Of a DNA stretch of 64,000 bases, positions 14,899 through 29,849 are shown piece by piece. The translations under genes were made by a program, and so were the position numbers. Source of the DNA: JADLHS01 sp020848635. Its GTDB lineage: Bacteria > Verrucomicrobiota > Verrucomicrobiia > Limisphaerales > JADLHS01. A model generated the notes under the pieces. The model saw only the letters and a list, made by a program, of their open reading frames with translations. It was not told the DNA's origin and did not search any database. The DNA is taken from the NCBI GenBank assembly GCA_037044975.1, contig JBAOIL010000039.1, positions 310,001-374,000 on the forward strand, written 5' to 3'. Positions within the stretch are counted from its first letter, which is position 1, and each line of letters begins with the position of its first letter.

Positions 14899-15345
14899 AT
14901 GAAGGGATTCAATGCTGTTTTCTGCGGCCTCCTGGCCATGGCGATCGTCGGTTGCGAAAAACCAACCCCGGACAATCCGTCACCTCAAAGCAACCCAGCG
15001 GCCGAATCGGCCGCCAGCGAGTCCGCGCAAGCCTGGTTGGCGCTAGTGGATGGCGGGAACTTCGGCCAAAGCTGGGACGACGCCGCCACCTTGTTTCGGT
15101 CGGCAATTACCAAGGCGGATTGGGAAAAGTCCGTCCGTGCGGTACGCACGCCCTTGGGCAAAGTCATTTCCCGCAAAATCAAATCCCGGCAATCCGCGAC
15201 CGCCCTGCCCGGCGCCCCCGACGGCGAGTACGTGGTGATCCAATATGATACGGCCTTTGCAGCCAAAGCCCACGCCATCGAGACGATCACGCCGATGCGG
15301 GACAAGGACGGCAAATGGCGGGTGTCCGGTTACTACATCAAATAG
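14899..15345 (+). CDS. Small lipoprotein with DUF4019-like domain
   Basis: A 148-residue protein with a lipoprotein signal: hydrophobic VFCGLLAMAIVG followed by the lipobox cysteine at residue 19. A Pro/Asn/Ser-rich linker follows. The folded part (from about residue 48) has AWLALVDGGNFGQSWDDAATLFRSAITKADWEKSVRAVRTPLG, then GEYVVIQYDTAF and WRVSGYYIK at the end, the pattern of DUF4019 proteins. A GGAG ribosome binding site 8 bp upstream supports ATG 14899. Predicted to be anchored on the periplasmic side of a membrane; function unknown. Confidence 0.75.
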   Translation: MKGFNAVFCGLLAMAIVGCEKPTPDNPSPQSNPAAESAASESAQAWLALVDGGNFGQSWDDAATLFRSAITKADWEKSVRAVRTPLGKVISRKIKSRQSATALPGAPDGEYVVIQYDTAFAAKAHAIETITPMRDKDGKWRVSGYYIK

Positions 15346-15490
15346 GACCGGCGCATTGAAGTGACCGGAGCGCGGGGGTGGCAAAGCCGCTTTGGGCTGT
15401 GAGGCAATCAGGCGGAGGCTTTCGGCAAGCCGAGACCGGCCGGCCCATCCAGCCCCCGCTTGCGAACACAGACGCTCGCTTCGCCGGAAC

Positions 15491-16910
15491 TCACAAATTC
15501 ACAATTGCCGGGTCGCCGTAGAGCGTGAAGGAGCCGGTGCGCGTGATCTTCACTTCCAGGAGCTGCCCGCGATGGCGTTCCGCCCCGTCAAACAAAACGA
15601 TCTTGTTGCACCGCGTGCGGCCGGTCATGCGGGCGGAATTCTTCCGGCTCGGCCCTTCCACCAGGATTTGGGTTTGCCGCCCGACGAAGGCGTCGTATTT
15701 CCGCTTGCCGATGGCGTTGATCGTTGCCAGCAGCCGCGCGTGACGTTCCTCGATCAGGTCTCCGGCGATTTGATCAGGCATCGCCGCGGCGGGCGTGTCT
15801 TTACGCGGCGAATACTTGAAGAGATAGGCGTTGTCGAATTCCACTTCGCGGCAAAGCGAAAGCGTTTCCGCAAAATCCGCCTCGGTCTCGCCGGGAAAGC
15901 CGACAATAATGTCGCTCGTGAGCCCGATGCCTGGCCGGGCTGCGCGCAGTTTCTGGATGATTTCGAGGAACCGGGCCCGCGTGTAGCCGCGGTGCATTAG
16001 CTTCAGGACGCGGTCGCTGCCGCTTTGCACCGGCAGATGCGCGCTCTCGACCAGTTTGGGCAAGCGGGCGTAGGCTGCCACCAAGTCGTCGCCGTAGCCT
16101 TTCGGGTGCGGCGCCGTGAAACGGATCCGGTCCAGGCCTTCGATCTCGTGTACCGCCTCGATGAGCTGGACGAAAGGGGATGTGCCATTCGCGGTCGGGA
16201 TGCGCGGCTGCGCGTCCCCAATACTTGAGCCGAGCGGCAACTCGGCCCGACCGGATTGGAAGCCGCCACGCTTGCCGTAGCTGGTCACGATCTGCCCGAG
16301 CAGGGTGATTTCCCTCACCCCCTGCCCCACCAGTTGGCGACATTCGGCAACGACATCGGCAATGCTCCGGCTGCGCTCCTCGCCGCGCGTGTAGGGCACG
16401 ATGCAGAAAGTGCAGTATTGATTGCAGCCTTGCATGATGCTGACGAACGCCGTCACCGACTTGACCTTCGCGTTGCCGTTCAGCTAAATGCTCGCGGATT
16501 GTGCCTTCGCTCCCCTGCTCTTCCGCGGTGTCCACGATCTTGCTGCGCCGGCCGGCGAAGATGTCGTCGAGATAATCCGCCGTGCGATGAAATTTCTGCG
16601 TGCCGACGACGAGATCCACGTCGGGCAGGCGATCAATCAATTCCTGGCCCCGGCTCTGCGCCATGCAACCGAGGAAACCGAGCACGACGTTGGGCCGGTG
16701 CTTGCGGATGTCCCCGGCGATGTTTTCCATCTTGTTGATCGCCTTCAGCTCCGCGTTGTCGCGCACGCTGCAAGTGTTGAGCAACACCACATCCGCGACA
16801 TATTCCGACGCCGCGAGGGTATAGCCCTTGGCCACCAGCTGCGCGGCGACGGCTTCGCTGTCGCGCTCGTTCATCTGGCAACCGTAAGTTTTGATATAGA
16901 CGCTCGGCAT
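15491..16910 (-). CDS. miaB: tRNA-2-methylthio-N6-isopentenyladenosine synthase, one frameshift
   Basis: MiaB is a radical-SAM methylthiotransferase with two Fe-S clusters that modifies A37 of tRNAs. The repaired protein is about 473 residues. The N-terminal cluster cysteines are in KTYGCQMN, LNTCSVRD and LGCMAQ; the radical-SAM cluster is in QGCNQYCTFCIVPYTRG; a TRAM domain (QTILVEGPSRK-type) closes the protein. The frame breaks near 16484, where GCTGAAC reads LAE in one frame and LNGNAK in the next, so a one-base indel joins the halves. ATG 16910 precedes the MPSVYIKTYGC start. Convergent with the lipoprotein gene, divergent from the phosphatase gene. Confidence 0.93.
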
Positions 16911-17062
16911 GATGCTGCAAGGAGCGGAGAACTTACGCCAAGGGCGGCCGCCTGAAAAGGAGGAAGAACCGTTACCGATTGCCAACCGGCCCTCCAATCC
17001 GCTTGCGGACACCATGGTCGGCCTGTCATTTTCCAGCTCACGACGGACGAATTTGGTTTTCG

Positions 17063-19120
17063 ATGATTATGGTGGAACGCGAAACAGAACTCATCTCCCG
17101 ACGGCACGCCTTGCGGGTCTTGCTCATCGAACACGATGACGCCTTTGCGCGCGCGGTCAGCGGCATGCTGGATCAGGCGCGCGAAACGAGCGGCAGCCGT
17201 GGTTGTCGGCGGCGTCGCTGGAGGAAGGCATCGCCCGGCTGGCAGCAGAGGCGTTTGGCGTGATCCTGCTGGAATTCTTCCTGCCGGACGGGGCGGGACT
17301 GGCCAACATCTCGGTGCTTGAGGACGGCGGCGCCGCAGGTCCCCATCATTGTGGTGGGGGCGACGGATGACGAGGACATCGCGGTCGAAGCCGTGCATGC
17401 GGGCGCGCAGGATTATCTGGTCAAGGGCCACATCAATCCCAGCTGGCTGCGGCGCTCGATTCGCTACACGATCGAGCGCCACGAGGCCGAATCGGGCGTT
17501 GCTGGCCGCGGAGAAGAAGTATCACAGCATTTTTGATCATCTGGTCGAGGGCGTTTTTCAGACCACGCCCGACGGCCATTATCTGATGGCCAACTCGGCG
17601 CTCGCCCGCATCTACGGCTACAGTTCGCCGGAGGATCTCATGGCCCAGCGTCACGGACATCGGGCAGCGACTATATGTGGCGCCGGGCCGGCGCGAGGAG
17701 TTCAAGCGCATCATGGACGAGCACGACACGATCACGGGGTTCGAGTCGCAGATCTTCCGGAAGGACGGCAGCATCATCTGGATTGCGGAAAACTGCCACG
17801 CCATCCGCGATGCGCGGGGGCGGCTGCAGCACTACGAAGGCACGGTGGAGGACATCACGCAGCGACGGCTGGCGGAGGAGCGCGTGCGCAATTCCGAGGC
17901 GCTGTATCATTCCCTGGTCGAAACCCTGCCACAAAACATTTTCCGCAAGGACCTGCACAGCCGGTTCACTTTTGCCAATCAACAGTTTTGCCAGGTCCTC
18001 GGTCGGTCGCTCGAGGAGATCATCGGAAAAAGCGACGCCGACTTTTTCCCCGCCGAACTCGCCCACAAATACCAGTTGGACGATCAGCGCATCATGGCCA
18101 CGGGCCGTCCGTTCGAAGCCGTGGAGGAAAACCGCCGGACCGCGGGCGACCCAAGATATGTGCAGGTGGTCAAAACTCCGCTCTACGACACGGCCGGCCA
18201 TGTGATCGGATTGCAGGGCATCTACTGGGACATCACCGTGCAGAAAGTGGCCGATGAGCGCATCCGCCAGGCCAACGCCGAACTCGCGAGCAGCCGGGAA
18301 GAATTGCGCGTGAAAAATGAAGTCATGGAGGGCAACCTGAAGATGGCGCGCGAAATCCAGCTTGCCATGCTACCGCAACAATACCCGGTGCTGCCGCCCG
18401 GGGCGGCGCCGGCGGAGAGCGCCTTCCAGTTTACCCACCGCTACCAGCCCAGCGACACGGTCGGCGGCGATTTTTTCAGTATCAGTGCGCTGTCCGAAAC
18501 GGAAGTGGCGGTGTTCATTTGCGATGTGCTGGGGCACGGCGTGCGTTCCGCCCTCATCACGGCCATGATCCGCGCCCTCGTGGAGGAGTTGCGACCGCTC
18601 GCCCACGATCCCGGCCAGTTCATGACCAAGTTGAACTCCGATCTCTTCGCCATTCTAAAGCACGCCGGTTCGCCGGTGCTGACCACGGCTTTCTATGTGG
18701 TGGCCAATTCGGCCACAGGCGAGATGCGCTGCGCCAACGCCGGCCACCCCCGACCGTTGCTGCTGCGGCGCGCCGCCGGCCGGGTGGAGCCGCTCAAAAA
18801 CGCCACCAAGAATAGCCAACCCGCGCTCGGCCTGTTTGAAAAATCCGGGTATCAGACGTTTGCGACCACCCTGTCGGCGCACGATCTGGTCATGCTGTTC
18901 ACCGATGGGCTTTACGAAGTACCATTCGCAGCAGGAGGAACTTTACACTCAGGAAAAGCTCACGACGGCGGTCAGCCAGCATCTGCAGGACCCAACCCCC
19001 CAGTTGTTTGACGCGCTGTTGCACGAGGTGCGCGACTACGCCGCCGACCATACGTTTGAAGACGACGTCTGCCTGGTGGGTCTGGAATACACCGGCCCAA
19101 CAAAAACCAAGGGCGGATGA
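17063..19120 (+). CDS. REC-PAS-PAS-SpoIIE serine phosphatase (RsbU-like), several frameshifts
   Basis: Reading through about five single-base shifts (near 17200, 17330, 17500, 17660 and 18915) gives one protein of roughly 685 residues. Order: receiver-like domain (RVLLIEHDDAFARAV...PQVPIIVVGATDDEDIAVEAVHAGAQDYLVKG), a PAS domain (YHSIFDHLVEGVFQTTPDGHYL), a second PAS (YHSLVETLPQNIFRKDL...GYWDITV-type end), a coiled coil and a PP2C-like SpoIIE phosphatase (HRYQPSDTVGGDFF, FICDVLGHGVRSAL, MLFTDGLYE, FEDDVCLVGLEY). Such proteins dephosphorylate anti-sigma-factor antagonists in partner-switching systems; none is visible nearby. Starts at ATG 17063 or 17069. The receiver phospho-site falls in EFGVILLEFFLPD-like text, where the Asp appears replaced by Glu. 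Confidence 0.8.
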
Positions 19121-19228
19121 GCATCCGCCAAAAAAGGGCTGGCGTCGCGACGCCCGGGAGGGTTTATTGGCAGCAAACCGGAGTTACGATGACGACCGTC
19201 AAACAAACTTCAACCAGGAGAACATCCC

Positions 19229-19486
19229 ATGGACTTGCATCATCCCATATTGCGTGAGTTTCCAGAGCACCGCGACACCATCAAGCGCCTGCAAGGCAGC
19301 GATGCCCACTTCCGCAATCTCTACGACGAATACCACCGGCTCGACGACGAAATCTATCGCATCGAGGAGGAAATTGACTTCGCCACCGACCAGGAAATCG
19401 AGGAGCGCAAGATGCGCCGTGCGAAGCTAAAGGATTACATTTACCACCTGATCAAGCACACGCCCGCCGCCAAACCCGCGCCTTAG
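19229..19486 (+). CDS. DUF465/YdcH-family small protein
   Basis: An 85-residue helical protein matching the YdcH/DUF465 pattern: HPILREFPEHRDTIKRLQGSDAHFRNLYDEYHRLDDEIYRIEE at the N-terminus and KMRRAKLKDYIYHLIK at the C-terminus. An AGGAG site 9 bp before ATG 19229 is one of the few clear Shine-Dalgarno sequences in the window. Function is unknown across the family. It follows the phosphatase gene by 108 bp. Confidence 0.88.
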   Translation: MDLHHPILREFPEHRDTIKRLQGSDAHFRNLYDEYHRLDDEIYRIEEEIDFATDQEIEERKMRRAKLKDYIYHLIKHTPAAKPAP

Positions 19487-19717
19487 TCAGTTGGCCGGTT
19501 GGAACGCCAGTCGGGTCCAGTAATTGCAGTTGCCAACTGCCGAAGCTGGGCCGATTGGGCATCGGGCGCATCAGCGCTTCGATCTCAATTATTCGGGTTG
19601 TACTCCGGGGTGGATTCCCCGTTTGCTCGCCGCTTGGGGGGCATTTCTGTTGCTCAGGATAAAGTTGAAGCCCGCCCGCATCGCTGCTACCCATTAACGC
19701 AGCGATTCATCGTCATT

Positions 19718-21022
19718 ATGAATAATTCAATTCCCGCTGCCGGTTGGGCCTCGGCATTTCTGGGCGTCGCTGCCGTTTCGTTGTTCGCGACCACTTTGCC
19801 CGCAAAGGATTGGCCGCAGTGGCGCGGTCCCCAGCGCAACGGCGTCTCGGACGAAAACGGCTTGCTCGCGGAATGGCCGCCAACCGGCCCCGCCCTGCTC
19901 TGGTCGGTGGCGGACTTGGGCGCGGGTTATTCGACGCCCGCCGTCGTTGGCAACCGGCTGTACCTGCTGGGCAATGAAGGGTTGGAGAATGAGTACGTGG
20001 AGGCGCGGTCGGTCAAAAACGGTCAGCGGCTCTGGTCCAGCCGCCTCGGCAAAGTGGGAAATCCCAGACAAGAGCCCAATTATCCTGCCGCCCGCTCGAC
20101 GCCAACGGTTGTGGGCAAGGAACTCTACGCCCTCGGCTCGGACGGCGATCTGGTCTGCCTGACGACCGCCACGGGCAAAGCACGTTGGCGAAGGAGTCTG
20201 CGCACCGATTTCGGCGGCAAACCCGGCGAGTGGGCCTATGCCGAGTCGCCGCTCATTGACGGCGACAAACTGATCTGCACGCCGGGCGGAACGAACGCAA
20301 CGTTGGTGGCGTTGAACAAGCACACGGGCGCCGTGATTTGGAGTTGCGCCGTACCGGGCAGCGACGCGGCGACGTATTCGTCGGCCATCGTTGTTGAAGC
20401 AAGCGGCATTCGGCAGTACGTGCAATTCCTCGCGAAAGGCCTGGTCGGCGTGGACGCAAAAACGGGTAAATTCCTCTGGCGTTACGAAAAGACGGCACTC
20501 GGCAGTCCAGCCGTCATTCTCACGCCCCTGGCGGAACGGGATTTGATCTACAGCGGGGCGTATCGTGCCGGTGGCGGCTTGGTGAAGCTCGGTGTGAATC
20601 ACGGCACCGTCCAGCCGGAACAATTGTATTTTTCACCGAAGCTTCCCGTCGGCGTCGGTGGCGTGGTGAAGGTTGGGGAGTATTTATACGGCTCCACCGG
20701 CCAGGCCTACTTGTGCGTTGATTTCGCGAGCGGAACCGTAAAGTGGGAGGATCGTGCCCTCGCGCCGGCGGCATCGTGTTATGCGGATGGCCGGCTTTAC
20801 CTGCACGGCGAAAACGGCGATGTCGGGCTCGTCGAACCGACGCCGGAGGGGTATCGCGAAAAGGGTCGGGTTACGCCGCCGGAACAACCGAAACGCGCCA
20901 ATGCCATGGAAAAGCCATGGGCCTATCCCGTCGTCGCCAACGGCCGGCTCTACATCCGGGACGGCATTAAGTTGTGGTGTTACGACATTCGCAAGCCAGC
21001 GGGCCGGAACAAGAAGGACTGA
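19718..21022 (+). CDS. Secreted PQQ-like beta-propeller protein
   Basis: A 434-residue protein with an N-terminal signal peptide (hydrophobic AGWASAFLGVAAVSLFATTLP, cleavage near residue 29) followed by WPQWRGPQRNGVS, the opening typical of planctomycete and verrucomicrobial PQQ/pyrrolo-quinoline-type propellers. Repeated blades with VVGNRLYLLGN, TVVGKELYALGSDGDLVCLTTATGKARW, TGKFLWRYEK and ADGRLYLHGENGD patterns are visible. It is probably a periplasmic binding or scaffold protein; enzyme activity cannot be claimed. ATG 19718 is set by the signal peptide. Confidence 0.85.
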   Translation: MNNSIPAAGWASAFLGVAAVSLFATTLPAKDWPQWRGPQRNGVSDENGLLAEWPPTGPALLWSVADLGAGYSTPAVVGNRLYLLGNEGLENEYVEARSVKNGQRLWSSRLGKVGNPRQEPNYPAARSTPTVVGKELYALGSDGDLVCLTTATGKARWRRSLRTDFGGKPGEWAYAESPLIDGDKLICTPGGTNATLVALNKHTGAVIWSCAVPGSDAATYSSAIVVEASGIRQYVQFLAKGLVGVDAKTGKFLWRYEKTALGSPAVILTPLAERDLIYSGAYRAGGGLVKLGVNHGTVQPEQLYFSPKLPVGVGGVVKVGEYLYGSTGQAYLCVDFASGTVKWEDRALAPAASCYADGRLYLHGENGDVGLVEPTPEGYREKGRVTPPEQPKRANAMEKPWAYPVVANGRLYIRDGIKLWCYDIRKPAGRNKKD

Positions 21023-21133
21023 CCGCCCGTCGGCGATTTCTGCGCGTGGATGCGCCCCCAGCCCACATCGACAAAAGCAAACCGCCGAACCAGAAACCTG
21101 GTTCGGCGGCGGTAATTGATTACGCTCAATCGT

Positions 21134-22971
21134 TCAAGCTTCCAAGAACTTGATCGAGCGGCTTTTCTCGGAGCGTTTGCGGGCGTTTTCGTCGAGCACC
21201 TTCTTCCGCAGCCGCAAATTCTTCGGCGTCGCTTCCACGTATTCGTCCACGTCAATGTATTCCAGCGCACGCTCGAGGCTGAGCTTGAGCGGGGAATTCA
21301 ACTGAATGCCCTTGCCGTCGCCTTGCGAACGCATATTCGTGAGGCGCTTTTCCTTCACCGGGTTGACCGGGATGTCGTTCTCGCGGGCGTTCTCCCCCAC
21401 GATCATCCCGATGTAAACCTGATCCCCCGGTTCAATCATCAACCGACCACGCTCCTGCACCATGTTCAGGGCGTAGGAAGTCGCCTCGCCGGTGTCCATG
21501 CTCACGAGCGAACCGTTCTTGCGGGCAGCGATCTCGCCGCGATCCGTACCGTATTCGTGGAAGAGATGGCTCATCACGCCCATGCCCTTGGTCGAATTGA
21601 CCAGATCCGTTTCGAAGCCGATCAAACCGCGCATCGGCACCAGTGCCTCGACCGAGACAATGTTGGCAACGTGGTTCATGTTCGTGATCTGCGCCTTGCG
21701 ATTGGAGAGATTTTCCATGATCGTGCCGAGATTCTCATTGGGAATTTCGACAAACAACTTCTCAATGGGCTCCAGCGCGTTGCCGTCCGCGTCCTTCTTC
21801 CACAGCACTTCCGGGCGGGACACCAGGACTTCGTGGCCTTCGCGGCGCATTTGCTCCACGAGAATGGCAATCTGCATCTCGCCGCGACCGCTGACGGCAA
21901 AAATCTTCGGGTCACTCGTCTGGGCGATGCGCAGGGCGACATTCGTCCGAATCTCCTTCACCAGGCGATCCCAGATATGGCGGGCGGTCACGAGCTTGCC
22001 GTCCGTGCCCGCGAGCGGGCCGTCATTCACGGCGAATTCCATCTGAATCGTCGGCGGATCAATCGGAATATACGGCAACGCGGCCCGGGCTTCGGAATCG
22101 CAAATGGTTTCGCCGATGAAAACATCCTCGAAACCGGTGAGGCCGACAATGTCGCCCGCGTGCGCTTCCTGGACTTCGATGCGCTTCATGCCTTCAAAGT
22201 GGAAGATGGCCGTGATTTTCCCCCGCGACGTTGCGCCGCTGCCGTGCCGGCAAATGGCGGGATCGCCAACCTTGACCTTGCCCTCATAAATTTTACCGAA
22301 CGCGATCCGGCCGAGGTAATCGCTGTAATCGAGATTCGCAATGAGCACCTGAAAACCGTCGCCGGCGTGGGCGCGCGGCGGCGGGATGTGTTTCACGATG
22401 GCGTCGAACAGCGGCTCCATGGTGCCCGCCACATGTTCGAGTTCGACCTTGGCGTAGCCTTCCTTGGCCGAGCAATAGATGAACGGGAAGTCCAGTTGCT
22501 CATCGGTTGCATTGAGCGACATGAACAGTTCAAAAACCTGGTCGAGCACCTTTTTCGGATTGGCATTCTCGCGGTCAATCTTGTTGATCACAACGATGGG
22601 TTTGGCGCCGGCTTCAAGCGCCTTGCGCAAGCACAAAGCGCGTTTGCGCCTGCGGGCCTTCGGCGGAATCCACAACCAGCAGCACGCCATCAATCATGTT
22701 CATGATGCGCTCCACCTCGCCGCCGAAAGTCCGCATGGCCGGGCGTGTCCACGATGTTGATGTGATAATTCTTGTATTTGAACGCGGCGTTCTTGGCGCG
22801 AATCGTGATGCCCTTCTCCTTCTCCAGGTCCATCGAGTCCATCAGCCGCACCTCCTGGGATTCGTGCTGGTTGGCGCGGAAGGTGCCGGATTGTTTCAGG
22901 AGGCAGTCCACGAGCGTGGTCTTGCCATGATCAACGTGCGCGATGATCGCGATGTTTCGAATGTGCTGCAT
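21134..22971 (-). CDS. typA: GTP-binding protein TypA/BipA, two frameshifts
   Basis: TypA/BipA is a translational GTPase of about 610 residues. G-domain motifs: AHVDHGKTT (G1), GITI (G2), DTPGHADF (G3), NKIDREN (G4); then the EF-G-like domains and the C-terminal region (SDPKIFAVSGRGEMQIAILVEQMRREGHE). Two extra T residues break the frame: after GHADF (near 22730, TTT where TT is expected) and in FVLRKALEAG (near 22636). Removing them restores an uninterrupted protein, good evidence for homopolymer-type sequence errors. ATG 22971 (MQHIRNIAIIAHVDHGKTT) matches the family start; a GTG at 22995 is possible. Confidence 0.95.
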
Positions 22972-23342
22972 ATCGTAAATGACCGGTTCGCTCACGCTGC
23001 AATAGTATCAGCCGCACCAACGGATGCGACCGGGAAACACTGGCCGAAAGCCAGCGACTTACACTGCGACGGGTTCTGCCGGGTCGAACATAGTGGAGAT
23101 TCACCGCCAAAGGTCAAGCCGTGCGTGAAGCCAGTTTTGCACGCCAGGATGAATCGTCAACCGTGCCGGACGGAAATGGCCCGCCGCCGGTCGCGAATTA
23201 GGAGGGGAATTTCCAACTCGGCAATCAAGCAATGCTAGATTGCCGGCCCAATAACCCTGCCAAAAAAGGGCGGGCGGGCGGCCCCACCCTGCTATCGCCC
23301 CCTCGCGAAGGCGACGCAGCCGAGGGGCGGCGGGATTGGTTT
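22972..23342. other. Intergenic stretch between kinase 3' end and typA
   Basis: About 370 bp without a convincing gene. It should contain the typA promoter on the minus strand. An inverted repeat CCCCTCG (23299-23305) / CGAGGGG (23321-23327) lies 16-44 bp beyond the kinase stop and might terminate its transcript, but no T-run follows. Nothing else is recognised. Confidence 0.4.
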
Positions 23343-27514
<4,172 letters not shown>

Positions 27515-27562
27515 CACCCTGTTCTTAAGCAAACCCGGACGGTTGTAACGGGCTTTTTCACT

Positions 27563-28337
27563 TTATCCGGCCAGGGCGGCGAGCAGGTGCCGGATTTCCT
27601 CCTCGACCGCGTCGGGTTGGGCCACGGTTTGGGTGATTTCCTCGCGGAACACCTCGCGGAATCGTTTGCGCAGCCGATGCACCGCCATGCGCGTGGCGGC
27701 TTCGTTGAGACCCAGTTGGGTGGCCATCGTGGCATACGGGATGTCGCCGCGCTCGGCGGTCAGAGCGGGGCTCAGCACGGCAAACTCGGCGGCTTTGCCC
27801 AGGCGCTGATCCTCGGCTTCCAGGCGGGTCAGCGCGCGGTCCAACAGCGTCAGGGCCCATTGGCGGTCGTAGAGGTGGTCGGGCGTAAGGGCCTTCCCCG
27901 GATCCGCACCGTAACGGCCTTCGGCCATCGCAGTGTCGAGCGGCACCGGTCACGGCGCCGCCACCGCGTTTCTGCGCGCGGGCGTGGTCCCACTCGTTGG
28001 CCAGAAACCGGTTGAGCGCCGTGAGCAGGAAGGTGCGGAAGCGGCCCTTGGCCGGATCCGCCGTGCTCACCCAATTGCCGGCGAGCAAGCGGGAGAAGAA
28101 TTCCTGGGTGGAATCCTGCGCATCTTCCGGCGAATGCCCGCGGCGCCGGATGTAAGCGTAGAGCGGATACCAGTAGGTCTGACAGAGTTTGGCGAGGGCC
28201 GCCTGCGCGCGCGTGGTGTCGGTGCGCCCGGCCGTGAGCACAACGGACCAATGGGTGGTGACGAAGGCGGGCCGGCGGGGCGTGTCATCCTCAGCCGAAG
28301 TTGCCCGGGGCAAGTCGGCTTGGGTGGGAGTGCTCAT
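27563..28337 (-). CDS. ECF-type RNA polymerase sigma factor, one frameshift
   Basis: A roughly 257-residue sigma-70 family factor. Region 2 is in LAKLCQTYWYPLYAYIRRRGHSPEDAQDSTQEFFSRLL; region 4 (helix-turn-helix) is in YATMATQLGLNEAATRMAVHRLRKRFREVFREEI. One extra A near 27949 breaks the frame: without it GGGAV continues as PVPLDTAMAEGRYG. The start at 28337 (MSTPTQADLP) is preferred to one 27 bp upstream. Sigma factors of this long planctomycete/verrucomicrobial type are commonly encoded next to a Ser/Thr kinase, as here. Confidence 0.88.
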
Positions 28338-28408
28338 CGGCCCAAGCCTATGCCGGGACATCAAAAGCGCAAGCCCGGCGGTTCGCCAGAGACGCGCCGC
28401 GAGTTGTT

Positions 28409-28438
28409 TTGACGATTCTCGGATTTTCTGCGTCTATA
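28409..28438 (+). promoter_or_regulatory. Candidate sigma-70 promoter for the macA-type operon
   Basis: TTGACG (28409-28414), 18 bp, then TCTATA (28433-28438), followed 12 bp later by ATG 28451. It lies in the divergent gap with the sigma-factor gene. The -35 box is good, the -10 box is moderate. Confidence 0.4.
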
Positions 28439-28450
28439 TGACCTGACGCT

Positions 28451-29831
28451 ATGGCAAACAACAAGAAATCGGGCGGAATGAAGTGGTTGATCCTCGTGAT
28501 CGTCCTGGCGACGGCGGCAGGCGGAGCATATTGGTATTCCAAAAATCAAGGGCGACCCCCGCGCCAGAATTCCACCACCGCCAAGGTCGGGCGCGGCGAG
28601 ATTTGACGCAGGCCGTCACCGCCACCGGCCAATTGGCGCCGTGCTCAACGTGCAGGTCGGCAGCCAGATTTCCGGCATCATTCTCAAGCTCTTCGCGGAT
28701 TTCAACTCACAGGTGAAGTCGAACCAGATCCTCGCCCAACTCGATCCCGCAACTTACAAGGCTAATGTGAATTCGGCGGAAGCCGAACTGGCCAGTTCAC
28801 AGGCGTCGCTCGAACTGGCCCAGATCAACGCCCGCCGCGCCGAAGACCTTGTCCAAAGCAAACTCATCCCCCAGTCGGAATACGACCAGGCCATTGCCAC
28901 CCTGCATCAAGCCGAGGCCCAGGTGAAAATCCGCGCCTCCTCGGTGCAGCGCGCCCAGGTGGACCTCGGCCGCTGCACCATCTATGCGCCGGTGGATGGC
29001 ACGGTGATTTCGCGCAACGTGGACGTGGGACAGACGGTCGCCGCAAGCATGAACGCGCCGGTGCTGTTCCAGGTGGCCAGCGATCTGACGAAGATGCAGA
29101 TTGATGCCAACGTGGCGGAGGCGGACGTGGGCGGCGTGGAGGTAGGCCAGGAAGTCGAGTTCACTGTGGATGCATTTCCGGAGCGCACGTTTCGAGGTCA
29201 GGTGACGCAGGTGCGCAACTCGCCGCTCACGGTGCAAAACGTGGTCACATATATCACCGTGATTGAAGTCAACAACGCCGATCTGAAGCTCAAGCCCGGC
29301 ATGACCGCCAACGTTTCGATCATCGTGCAGCGCCGCGAGAACGTGCTGCGCGTCGCGAACGGGGCCCTGCGGTTTCGTCCGCCGGAAGCCGCGCGTCCTG
29401 CCGGTGAACACCAACACCATGGCGCAAGCGCCGACACCGGGCCCGGCGGGAACGAACGCGTTGGCGGCCAGCGGCGAACAGCGAGTCGGGCCGCCGCCGG
29501 CGGACGCCCAGGTGGTCCGGGTGGTTTCGGCGGCGAGCGCGGCACCGGCGGCCGGAGCGGCCGCAGCGGCGGACGGGGCGGCGAGCGACGGGCGCTGCAG
29601 ACGCTTTACGTATTGCCGGGCGGAGAGAGCTCAGGCGACGGCCACGAACGTGAAGTTGAAACCTGTCAAGGCCCGGCTGGGCATCACCGATGGGATCTAC
29701 ACCGAGGTCATCGAGGGGCTGGAGGAAAACGACCTCGTCGTGACCGGCAGCACCACGCCCACCACCAGCGCGGCCACCTCGGGCACGCAAAATCCATTTG
29801 GCGGCGGCGGCCCCGCGGTTTCCGCCGGTAA
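28451..29831 (+). CDS. MacA-like periplasmic adaptor (HlyD family), several frameshifts
   Basis: Membrane fusion protein of a tripartite efflux pump. ATG 28451 begins a positively charged start and one hydrophobic anchor (WLILVIVLATAAGGAYWY). Frame breaks occur near 28605 and 28640 (a G is missing in CCGGTGCTC). The body then reads VLNVQVGSQISGIILKLFADFNSQVK (biotinyl-lipoyl-like), a coiled-coil hairpin (ASSQASLELAQINARRAEDL), VDGTVISRNVDVGQTV and the beta-barrel GQEVEFTVDAFPERTFRGQV. Further shifts near 29400-29620 surround a Gly/Arg-rich stretch (GGFGGERGTGG), after which KPVKARLGITDGIYTEVIEGLEENDLVVTG ends the membrane-proximal domain. The 3' end is uncertain by a few tens of bases. Confidence 0.85.
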
Positions 29832-29849
29832 TCAATCCAAGGAACCCAT

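Noticed and set aside
21116..22705. 529-codon + strand frame across typA
   Set aside because: The minus strand encodes TypA with all GTPase motifs; the + strand frame is a shadow.
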